Assembly (NCBI GenBank): GCA_023105745.1
Contig: JALGQZ010000006.1
Location: forward strand, 2,095,468 to 2,159,467
Source: Austropuccinia psidii
Taxonomy: Eukaryota > Basidiomycota > Pucciniomycetes > Pucciniales > Sphaerophragmiaceae
DNA: 64,000 nucleotides
Direction: 5' to 3'
Part shown: in pieces, positions 55,749-64,000 of the stretch
Layout: every line of letters starts with the position of its first letter
How positions within the stretch are numbered: the stretch's first letter is position 1
Notes under the pieces: generated by a model
What the model saw: the letters and a program-made list of their open reading frames with translations, nothing else
Told to the model about the DNA's origin: nothing
The model's database searches: none
Program-made: the position numbers and the translations under genes

Positions 55749-55900
55749 GGTTTTATCCCAATTTGAGGAAGAATTTCAAGGTTCCAGAGGGTAAATCCCA
55801 ATATTCAAGCTTGAAATTGAAGTTTTGAGAGCTGTAAAAGCCTAATCAAGCTTAAAAATCTTAACTTAGCTTAAAACCTTAAATTTAAAAGTATCACAAC
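55749..55900 (+). mobile_element. 3' LTR of copy C, right part, cut by copy D
   Basis: TTTTATCCCAATTTGAGGAAG onward continues the LTR-2 sequence (compare 43720) until the TG of the copy D LTR at 55901. Confidence 0.85.
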
Positions 55901-56433
55901 TGTGAGCCTTTGATATATGACCACATATCCAAAAAGGTCACAGCGAAATTTCTGTAATAATTATACTTATGATAATTATCTCAAAAATTAGTAAAGTACC
56001 ATAAATAAGTACAAAATCTGAATTAACCCATAATCTAATCAATAAAAAGTTGAAATTAATTACACCATTGGATTCCTCATGGTAAAATACACATATGTCA
56101 TTTTTATGGCATATCTGAAAAGTCAATAATTACTGAAGTATAAGTAATAATATCTTAAACAAGGTACAAAACTTCATTTATCTCAGATTCCAATGGAACA
56201 ACATGTGAAAAAAGCTGTACCATTGAATTATCCATAAAGATCTACACCTAAAACACTTATAAAGCTAGTATCTAAAGTCAATACTTAAGGAATTAAGCTG
56301 AATATATGCACTTTTTGGGGAATACATATATTCATGGGCTTTAGCTAATATCTGTTGAAATATACAAAATAGAGAGATAAACCAAAAATAAAGTCACCAC
56401 GTAATGGCTTTGGAAATACAGATATGAGCTTTA

Positions 56434-57873
56434 TGTCAGGCTGAGTCTATGATAAAGGTGTATATGAGTATTTACAAGCTTTAACTATGACTGTGACACG
56501 GTAAAAATGGTTTTTAAAAGATGATAAGATTGATAATAAATGATTTAATTTAAGATTTAAAGGGCTTTACTGTAGAAATATAGTGGTGGTGAGCGCTGTT
56601 GAAAGCCCTGGGGGCAGCTTTACCTGTTGGATTACAATAATAAAGACTACAATACTTTAAATTAAGAGTATACCTGATTATTTAACCAAGAGTAAAACTG
56701 TTTTTGACAGTTTACTACGTAGGTTATTCAAGAGCAGGATGAGGAAAGGGTTTTGGCTGTGAAAAGCCCTCCTTTTATCCTGAAGTTGAGGTGGAAAGGC
56801 TGCTAGACCTTTCCACGTAGAGGAAGTGAAGATTTTTCACTCTCCAGGACAGGCTTGTGGTTTGCAAACAGCCTGTATACCCTGTATTGGGCTCAGATGT
56901 GGTTTTGAAACCACATCTGGGCAGTTTTCACCAATACAGGGTGAAAATTTTCATCTGGGGACCTCACAGCCTGATTCTGACGTGTATGACGCGTAGAATG
57001 CTGTACAGAAACTGTATGGGACCCCAGTATTGACTAACATATGAGGTATTGAATTAAAAACATGATTCTTCGTCTATTTGACACCTCATATTCATGGTTA
57101 TGGGATATTATCCCATGGTAAGGCTGTATCTGACAGCAGGTGGGATTTTGACCTTAAAATGGTCATAACTCTGTCAGTTTTTAAGATATCAAGCTCAAAG
57201 TTGGTTCATTGAATAGCCCTGTATGAGCTCTACACAATGGTACCCAACTTGGCATGGTTATCATTAAATATGACAAAGTTATCCCATGTACAAGTATTTT
57301 TGTACATTGGCGTGGTCTGGTCAAAAGCTGTATTAAGCTTGTTTGGCCAATAACTTCTGTTTTAGTTGAGTTATGAGGAAATGGATGGCACCATCAGATA
57401 GCCCTGATTGTGCTCTTTCCAAAAAGTACCCACTTTAGGTTTCTCACACTAAAACTGTAAAAGTTAGATGAGAGGTGAATGTTTTGTTCACCCTTATTTG
57501 GTCTGAATTTGACCATAACTCAAGTAATACTGGTGCTAGCTCAGTTTGGCTGGTACCATTGGATAGCCCTGGCTTAGAGCTTCATTTTGAATACCCATTT
57601 GATGGGGTTAAGCCTCTCCTTCTAGATTTTAGATGAGAGGTGAAAATTAAGGTTTATGCTCAGCAATAACTTTGAGCAGGAATAACTTTGTTATTTCTTG
57701 TCCTATGATGATGGGACTTATATTTTCAGGAAGAGGTGAGTTTCCTCTTTCTTTTGATACCTTTTGAGCTAATTTGGCTCAGCTCCATGTTTTGGTGGTA
57801 TTTTGGCTATACCATTGGTTTATGGTATTTTGGCTGTCATGCTTGTGCTCTGGTTTTGAGTCACAGGCTGACA
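56434..57873 (-). mobile_element. Solo LTR-6, left copy
   Basis: 1440 bp, TGTCAGGCTGAG to CACAGGCTGACA, flanked by a perfect duplication CTTTA (56429-56433 and 57874-57878). It is the inverted counterpart of 59268-60707. A GATAAAAGG motif on the minus strand (about 56775) suggests minus-strand sense. Confidence 0.88.
56878..56944. repeat. Large palindrome of LTR-6 (left copy)
   Basis: CAGATGTGGTTT and AAACCACATCTG form a perfect 12-bp stem, nested in a second stem from CCCTGTATTGG and CCAATACAGGG. Confidence 0.85.
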
Positions 57874-58554
57874 CTTTATTTCACAAGCTATAAACAAGGT
57901 TAAAACCTGTAATGGATTATTGAATAAAATCAATAGAGCTGTTGACCACTTTGTTGTGAAAGTGGTCCAAAATTAAAAAAGTAGACATTAAGATTCTAAT
58001 AGCTAATACGTGAGGGATGAAATAATTGTTATTAAAATATTCATGGTATAACCCCTTGAAATCATGGTTTGAAGTTCAAAATATTAAATTTTGACAGAAA
58101 AGATGAGTTACAAGAAAAATCATCAACAATAGAGTTTTGATGATGTAATGAAATTCTCTTGGCAGTTTAATAATGACATTCCAAGCTATCAGAATTCACT
58201 CTCAGAATAGCTGCAGCTTGTATAGCTTAAAAGTTATTAATTATCCAAGTTTAAGCTTGAATTTGATCATTTATGAGTACTCATTGTAATGCTTTTTTAT
58301 GTTTAACAGTAATATAAGTGATAAAACTTCTGAATACTATTAGATTATGATCAATACTAATAAAATACACAAATTTTAGGCTTCTGCCAAGCCTATGATT
58401 TCATCAAACTTAGAGGTATAGTGATAACTCTAAATAATGGTGTGATAATGAGATAAGATTGTTTGATCATAATGTAATCATCACTAAACCTTAAAATATC
58501 GATCATTTCTAGTAGAAAACATCAGTAAACATCTACTACAAGGGAGGTTTTTAC

Positions 58555-58563
58555 TATAAATAG
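58555..58563 (+). promoter_or_regulatory. TATA box of the copy D LTR
   Basis: TATAAATAG lies between the two LTR-6 insertions and is followed by a CT-rich start region; compare 3258 in LTR-7. Confidence 0.55.
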
Positions 58564-59267
58564 AGCTCTTTTTACTCTATTCTCCTCTCAGATGCATCAA
58601 AAACATTAAAATAATTAAATCAAAAGTTAAATTCTTTATTCTTTATATATAAAACTTTTATATTATCAAAGACCAAAGATCAGCTTTATCATAATCATCA
58701 ATCTTGACGTGATTAAATCAATTATTTGATTTTTTTTGTTCAAAAATCTCTTTAACTCAATTTCCATGTAAAAATTAAAGAATATTTAAAATTTCTCTAT
58801 TTTTATCTGTAAATACAGTTTGTATAAATTGTATTTACATTATTTTGGCATAAAATATTTCAAAATTATTATATTAAGTGTTAAAAGTAGGTTATTTTCT
58901 CTTTTATAAGAATTTCTCTTCATTATTATTTTTAATAATTCTTATTTTAATATAAATAGTATTTATATTAATAAATAACCTTAATATTAGTAATATTATT
59001 GTTATTAATTGCTTTTTATTTATAAAAAACAATGTTTTACACCTTTATTATTTGCTGGTAACAATAATGAAGTGCTTTTAAATATATTAATTATCTTCTA
59101 TTAATATATTTATTTATTATATTATTATATTTATTTAATAGTATAAATATTTTTATGCCATAATTATAATAATTCTTTATTATTATAATTATTTTTTATC
59201 TTATTTATTTTATTTATAAGAACCTTCATAGTACAATAAGTAAAATATTAGTAATTTTTACTGATTT

Positions 59268-60707
59268 TGTCAGCCTGTGACTCAAAACCAGAGCACAAGC
59301 ATGACAGCCAAAATACCATAAACCAATGGTATAGCCAAAATACCACCAAAACATGGAGCTGAGCCAAATTAGCTCAAAAGGTATCAAAATAAAGAGGAAA
59401 CTCACCTCTTTCTGAAAATATAAGTCCCATCACCATAGGACAAGAAATAACAAAGTTATTCCTGCTCAAAGTTATTGCTGAGCATAAACCTTAATTTTAA
59501 TCTCTCATCTAAAATCTAGAAGGAGAGGCTTAACCCCATAAAATGGGTATTCAAAATGAAGCTCTAAGCCATGGCTATCTAATGGTGCTAGCCAAACTGA
59601 GCTAACACCTGTATTACTTGAGTTATGGTCAAATTCAGACCAAATAAGGGTGAACAAAACATTCACCTCTCATCTCACTTTTACAGTTTTAGTGTGAGAT
59701 ACCTAAAGTGGGGTCTTTTTGGAAAGATCACAATCAGGGCTATCTGATGGTGCCATCCATTTCCTCATAGCTCAACTACAACAGAAGTTATTTGCCAAAC
59801 AAGCTTAATACAGCTTTTGCCCAGACCACGCCAATGTACAAAAATACTTGTACATGGGATAACTTTGTCAGATTTAATGATAACCATGCCAAGTTGGGTA
59901 CCATTGTGTAGAGCCCATACAGAGCTATTCAATGAACCAACTTTGAGCTTGATATCTTAAAAACTGACAGAGTTATGACCATTTTAAGGTCAAAATCCCA
60001 CCTGCTGTCAGATACAGCCTTACCATGGGATAATATCCCATAACCATGAATATGAGGTGTCAAATAGACAAAGAAGCATGTTTTTACTTCAATACCTCAT
60101 ATTTCAGTCAATACTGGGGTCCCATACAGTTTCTGTACAGCATTCTACGCGTCATACACATCAGAATCAGGCTGTGAGGTCCCCAGATGAAAATCTTCAC
60201 CCTGTATTGGTGAAAACCGCCCAGATGTGGTTTCAAAACCACATCTGAGCCCAATACAGGGTATACAGGCTGTTTGCAAACCACAAGCCTGTCATAGAGA
60301 GTGAGAAATCTTCACTTCCTCTACGTGGAAAGGTCTAGCAGCCTTTCCACCTCAATTTCAGGATAAAAGGAGGGCTTTTCACAGCCAAAAGCCTTTCCTC
60401 ATCCTGCTCTTGAATAACCTACGTAGTAAACTGTCCAAAGCAGTTTTACTCTTGGTTAATAATCAGGTATACTCTTAAATTAAAAAGTATTGTAGTCTTT
60501 ATTATTGTAAACCAACAGGTAAAGCTGCACCCAGGGCTTTCAACAGCGCTCACCACCACTATATCTCTATAGTAAAGCCCTTAATATCTTAATTTAATCC
60601 TTTATCATCAACTTTATTATCTTTTAAAGCATTTTTTACCATGTCACAAACATAGTTTGAGTTGTAAATAGCCTTCATTATCACTCTTTCATAGTTTCAT
60701 CCTGACA
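59268..60707 (+). mobile_element. Solo LTR-6, right copy
   Basis: 1440 bp, TGTCAGCCTGTGACTC to TTTCATCCTGACA. Flanks GATTT and GATTG form a duplication with one mismatch. It sits in the U5 part of the copy D LTR, 25 bp before its end. The plus strand has GATAAAAGG at about 60361. Inverted relative to the left copy. Confidence 0.85.
60198..60263. repeat. Large palindrome of LTR-6 (right copy)
   Basis: Counterpart of 56878-56944, with the CAGATGTGGTTT/AAACCACATCTG core kept. Confidence 0.85.
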
Positions 60708-60732
60708 GATTGTTTCATAGTCAAACCTTACA

Positions 60733-60751
60733 TTTGGGGGCCTGGCCATGA
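60733..60751 (+). promoter_or_regulatory. Putative primer-binding site of copy D
   Basis: TTTGGGGGCCTGGCCATG directly after the LTR, matching copies B and C. Confidence 0.6.
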
Positions 60752-61237
60752 TATTTACTTTAAGAGACCTTTGAAAAAGATTCTAATTGAGTTTATCAAA
60801 TAATAAATTATAATTATAATCATAAAATTATATAATGATTCCATATTCATTGATTTTAAAATCTATTGAGTCATTTGGAATGCAATTGTACTGTCTTACA
60901 TGTGGTTTTTCACATACTTAGACTTGCAAGAAGTTTCTTTGAGTGACTCTAGTGATTAAAAAAGATATTTTATAAATTAAAAATAATTTTATATTTTAAA
61001 TTAATTTCATAAAAGAATCATATACATTTTTATTTTATTCTTTGAAAATAAAAAAATAAGAAATAAAAAAAAATGAAAAACCAATAAAAAAAGTTATCTT
61101 TATTCATTTTTATTCATTTCTCTATTCATTTCATTTTATCAAAGATATAAAAGCAATTTTTACATTGAAAATTGCCATATCTTACCAAAAAATAACACTT
61201 CTTATATAAAAGACTTAAATTTGTTTTTCTTTTTTAG
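60752..61237 (+). other. AT-rich leader of copy D, possible leader intron
   Basis: No coding frame; it ends in TTTTTCTTTTTTAG, a strong acceptor-like signal. Confidence 0.5.
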
Positions 61238-61387
61238 TGTTTGAAGACAATCAAACAGAAAACAACAAAGCCACTGTTGAAAGATTGGTGGAAGAAACTT
61301 TCCCAAGTTCTCCAACACAAATTGTCATTAAGAAAAAGAAAGCTAAGAAATTAGATTTTTCAGGACCAACTATTTAGGACTCTGAAG
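61238..61387 (+). CDS. Putative upstream coding exon of copy D (150 bp)
   Basis: It lies between TTTTTTAG (61237) and GAAG|GTGAGT (61388), a near-consensus donor. The frame reads NKATVERLVEETFPSSPTQI, then KKKKAKKLDFSGPTI, with one TAG close to the end. Though longer than in B and C, it sits in the same place and leaves the same splice phase. Confidence 0.45.
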
Positions 61388-61462
61388 GTGAGTACCTCAT
61401 TTATAAATTGCCATAAGAAGAATTCTTGTCCTGAAATCCTCTTATTTCTTATTTCTTAAATC

Positions 61463-62924
61463 ATGACTACCAGAAGAGGCTCCCAATACTCCATCCAATC
61501 AGATGGAGCTGGAATCAGAGGTAGCATTGATTCCTCAAAAGGCAAAAGAAAGGGCAATATAACCAGTGGAACAGAATACACACAAGGAAGTGCCTTATCC
61601 CAAAGACAAGTCCCAGAAATGTCAATGATATCTGAGCCAGAGTTAGAACTAAGTATGAGTAACTCAAACAGGTACAAGTCACATTCAGAGGGCTCAGATA
61701 GACATTTAAATGAGCCAGTAAAAGCAGTACTACACAGTTTTCAAAGACAAGTACTGGGAAATGTTGCCTCAAATACACCAAGGATTGATGAACTCCTGGT
61801 AAATCCTCAAAACGTTCCTCACATGGATGGAATCCACTGTCATCCAAGCCTCAAATCAAAATGATCAAGGAGTACCACTCCAAAAGGAGGGAGGCAATCA
61901 AGGAAGAAGCCCCAGTAGCTTCTACCAGCAAGCCTCAAGCCAACCAACCTCTCCAAGAAGGGAAGAAAAGCTACAGGATTCCAAAAATCCAAAAAGATGC
62001 CATGGAAAATGTCTTCAACATGGCCAGAACTTTGATGGAATTCAAAGACAAATAGGAGCAAAGAATGAGACAACCCCATTTCCCAAATAAATAACCTTAT
62101 CTCCTCATGTTGTAAACACTTTAACAGAGCTTAAAGACATTATTTTACCTCTTAAAGACATTAAAAATGGTTTATTATCTTTACAAGAAATGAATAATAG
62201 CTTATCATTTTTGACAAAAATTGTTGTACAAAATAAAAAAGAAATTGATAAAATTGAATTTATGGTTGAAAACAACAAACCAAAGGTTTTAATTGATAAT
62301 ACTCAAAAATTGATACAAGGACAACAAGAATTGTATAAATACATAAAAGATATCAAATATAAAACTTACACAATCAATTATGACGTGAGTATTGATAATC
62401 TTACAGAAAAATTGAACAAATGAAGTATTTCTGTAGAAACATTTGCAGAAAAGACTTCATCACACCAAAATTTACTTTTAGACCATGTGTAAAAAGGTTA
62501 TGAAGCAAGAATGCATCTGAAAGATGATATTCAAAGTTAAATAAGGCTCATCACTGAAAAAATGGATAAAATTGATGCAGCTAACTCAAATATGCCAAAA
62601 TTATCAACTCCATTTTCTCACATAAGAAGCCCTGTTAAACCAAAAGAGCAATTAACAAATCCATTAATAAGAGACTTGAGTCACCAAGAAAATAACCAAG
62701 TCTCAATGAAGGAAGCACCACAATTGAAAGAATGGCCAACATTCACAGGAGAAGGTGAATATTACCATATGTCATTTATTAAGAAAATTGACATTCTACA
62801 AGAAGATTATGCCATACCAGATGAATTAATCACTGCAAGATTACACTCATTGTTTGAGAAATCTGCAAAAAGATGGTATTATGGCATAAGAAAAACAAAT
62901 GGAAAAAACATCTGGTCTTGGTGA
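61463..62924 (+). pseudogene. Gag N-terminal and middle region of copy D
   Basis: ATG at 61463 opens a disordered serine/glutamine-rich frame (MTTRRGSQYSIQSDG). After an indel between about 61803 and 61827 it continues as CHGKCLQHGQNFDGIQR in another register. A lysine/isoleucine-rich, probably coiled-coil stretch follows (62190-62423), then KEWPTFTGEGEYYHMSFIKK and the start of the capsid-like domain (62562-62924). Stops near 62091, 62423 and 62540 interrupt it. It is clearly diverged from B and C but co-linear with them. Confidence 0.78.
61738..62055 (+). pseudogene. Overlapping +1-frame ORF within gag of copy D (putative spliced exon 2)
   Basis: After TACTACACAG (61737) the +1 frame reads VFKDKYWEMLPQIHQGLMNS, then a TAA at 61800-61802. 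Past the indel that also shifts gag, the matching frame from 61861 reads KRREAIKEEAPVASTSKPQA and YRIPKIQKDAMENVFNMART, ending TAG at 62053-62055. WE-LLP/WEMLP and YRIPK...AMxNVFNMARTLMEF match copy B. Both frames shift together, as expected for genuine overlap. Confidence 0.5.
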
Positions 62925-63493
62925 AACAAGAAATAATCACCAAGTGGACTAATGATGCCTGGAGGTACAAAATAGAAAATGCATTTGTAAACTCCTTCTT
63001 TGACCCAGACAAAGATAAACCTTTTACTTGGTTCTTAAAACAAGTTGAAAGATTAAAAGCACTGTACCCAGAAATGTCACAAAAAATGGTACACATGAAA
63101 ATACTTAAGAAATGTGGAGGAGAGTTGGAACATGCCCTGAGAAGCAGGTGTATAGAACCCTTCTCCACAGAAGAGTATATCAATGCACTAGAAGACATAG
63201 TGACAAGGACAAAAATTGGCAGAAATTGGAAAAAATTGGACATAAAAAGTCCAAATAAGCCATTTATCAAAAAAGATAAATCAAAAGAATCCTTTAAGCC
63301 CAATAAATCCAACAATAGGGAGCAAAGAAAATGTCATAAATGTGGAGGTATTGGACACTTGGCCTATAATTGCCTTAAAAAAGCAAATATCAATGAAATT
63401 GTGGAAACAGAAAACCACAATGAAAAGAAGAATCTGATTCTGAAAAGGACACAGAAGAGTCAGAAAATTCTGGGAGTGATCAAATTAATATAA
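62873..63493 (+). pseudogene. Gag C-terminus with intact zinc knuckle, copy D
   Basis: After a one-base frame change near 62890 the sequence reads KQEIITKWTNDAWRYKIENA, KPFTWFLKQVERLKALYPEM, CGGELEHALRSRCIEPFSTE, and a complete knuckle CHKCGGIGHLAYNC (C-x2-C-x4-H-x4-C). It stops at 63493. Confidence 0.85.
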
Positions 63494-64000
63494 TTAATGC
63501 ACAAATTCATAATATTGACATAATTTATGAAGTACTAGATGTTAACTTAAGCTTACCACAAGTTGGAACATCTGACACAAACCTGACAAATGTACAAGAC
63601 TCCAAACTGTATAGAAGCAAACCTGAAAAAAGAATGAGATATACAGCTGGAAAATCAATTATAAGTATTGTAATGGTTTATAGCCAAGAGGCAAAAGTAA
63701 AATTGGATACAGGAGCATATTGCACCTGTGTTGGTAAAAGTTATTTAAAAGCAATTGTTCCACATTGGCAAGGAAGCCTTATACCAATACAAGGTGTCAA
63801 ATTTAGTAGTGCAAGTGAGAGCATGAAGCCCCTTGGAATAATTGACTTAACACTCATTTTTCCTCATCCTTAAAAATGTGTCAGAATCAAAGTAGAGTTT
63901 GTTGTAATGGACAACTGTACTAGTAATCACTTCATACTTGGAAATTACTACTTGTCAATCTATAGTATAGACATCTCTAACCAAAAAGACAGATATTTTA
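63494..64000 (+). pseudogene. Protease of copy D, cut by the window end
   Basis: From 63634: RYTAGKSIISIVMVYSQEAK, an intact active site LDTGAYCTCVGKSYL, HWQGSLIPIQGVKFSSASES and LIFPHP, a stop at 63871-63873, then FVVMDNCTSNHFILGNYYLS up to the window edge. RT should follow outside the window. Confidence 0.83.

Larger units (their letters stand above)
43055..55900 (+). mobile_element. Copy C: Ty3/gypsy element of the LTR-2 family, nested and cut
   Basis: It has a 5' LTR (43055-45222), primer site, leader, exon-like block, gag, protease, RT, RNase H, integrase, chromodomain-like tail, hairpin, purine tract and 3' LTR (from 53654). A solo LTR-1 splits gag and a solo LTR-3 splits the 3' LTR. 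Copy D then interrupts that LTR at 55901, and the remainder must lie beyond the window. Co-linear with copy B but more decayed. Confidence 0.9.
55901..60732 (+). mobile_element. 5' LTR of copy D, enlarged by two LTR-6 insertions
   Basis: It starts TGTGAGCCTTTGATATATG and ends GTTTCATAGTCAAACCTTACA, then the same primer-binding sequence as copies B and C. Its 4832 bp include two LTR-6 insertions with their duplications; removing them leaves about 1.94 kb, normal for this group. Confidence 0.85.

Noticed and set aside
60057..60248. Small plus-strand ORF in the right LTR-6
   Set aside because: It is not kept in the inverted copy and overlaps the palindrome.
56434..60707. Foldback DNA transposon with 1.44-kb inverted ends
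   Set aside because: Each arm has its own target duplication and TG...CA ends, and the spacer is continuous with the copy D LTR.

Overview
This is repeat-only DNA from a filamentous eukaryote. The recognisable coding matter is Ty3/gypsy LTR-retrotransposon gag-pol, usually with a C-terminal chromodomain (chromoviruses), in AT-rich DNA broken by GC-richer LTRs. From memory, the gag proteins resemble those of rust fungi (Pucciniales), most of all the very large, transposon-filled genome of Austropuccinia psidii. That assignment is recollection, not a search result. I found no convincing host gene, rRNA, true tRNA or CRISPR array.

Names used below. Copy A: plus strand, 6888-30251, LTR-4 family. 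Copy B: minus strand, 11465-22396, LTR-2 family, nested in A. Copy C: plus strand, 43055 to beyond 55900, LTR-2 family. Copy D: plus strand, 55901 to the window end, its own LTR. Copy E: minus strand, 31811-38968, LTR-5 family, with a possible detached 3' part (E') at 5860-6890. LTR-1, LTR-3 and LTR-6 occur here only as lone LTRs. LTR-7 is the LTR at 2063.

Layout. 1-2062: a tRNA-like SINE head, alternating A/T runs, a 50-bp minisatellite of about 14 units and the 3' end of an integrase. 2063-5270: LTR-7 and a truncated reverse LTR-1. 5271-6890: a decayed ORF and the integrase tail plus chromodomain of E'. 6888-30251: copy A. Its gag is split first by a solo LTR-1 (duplication TGATG) and then by the whole of copy B (duplication ATTAT); its 3' LTR holds a solo LTR-5 (duplication GGAGC). 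30252-38968: an LTR-3 and copy E, whose pol is split by a solo LTR-4 (duplication ATTTG). 38969-43054: LTR debris, another solo LTR-4 (duplication ATTCC) and a satellite of about 110 bp. 43055-55900: copy C, whose gag is split by a solo LTR-1 (duplication CATTC) and whose 3' LTR is split by a solo LTR-3 and then cut by copy D. 55901-64000: copy D, whose LTR is swollen to 4.8 kb by two LTR-6 insertions in opposite orientation.

Every coding copy is broken by stops, frameshifts or lost catalytic residues, so the locus looks like a graveyard of nested insertions; B is the best preserved. The most novel signal is in copies B, C and D. An upstream exon-like block with good splice sites joins in phase to a second reading frame that overlaps gag in the +1 frame and is conserved in all three copies. 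This suggests an alternatively spliced, dual-coding protein made by this element family.
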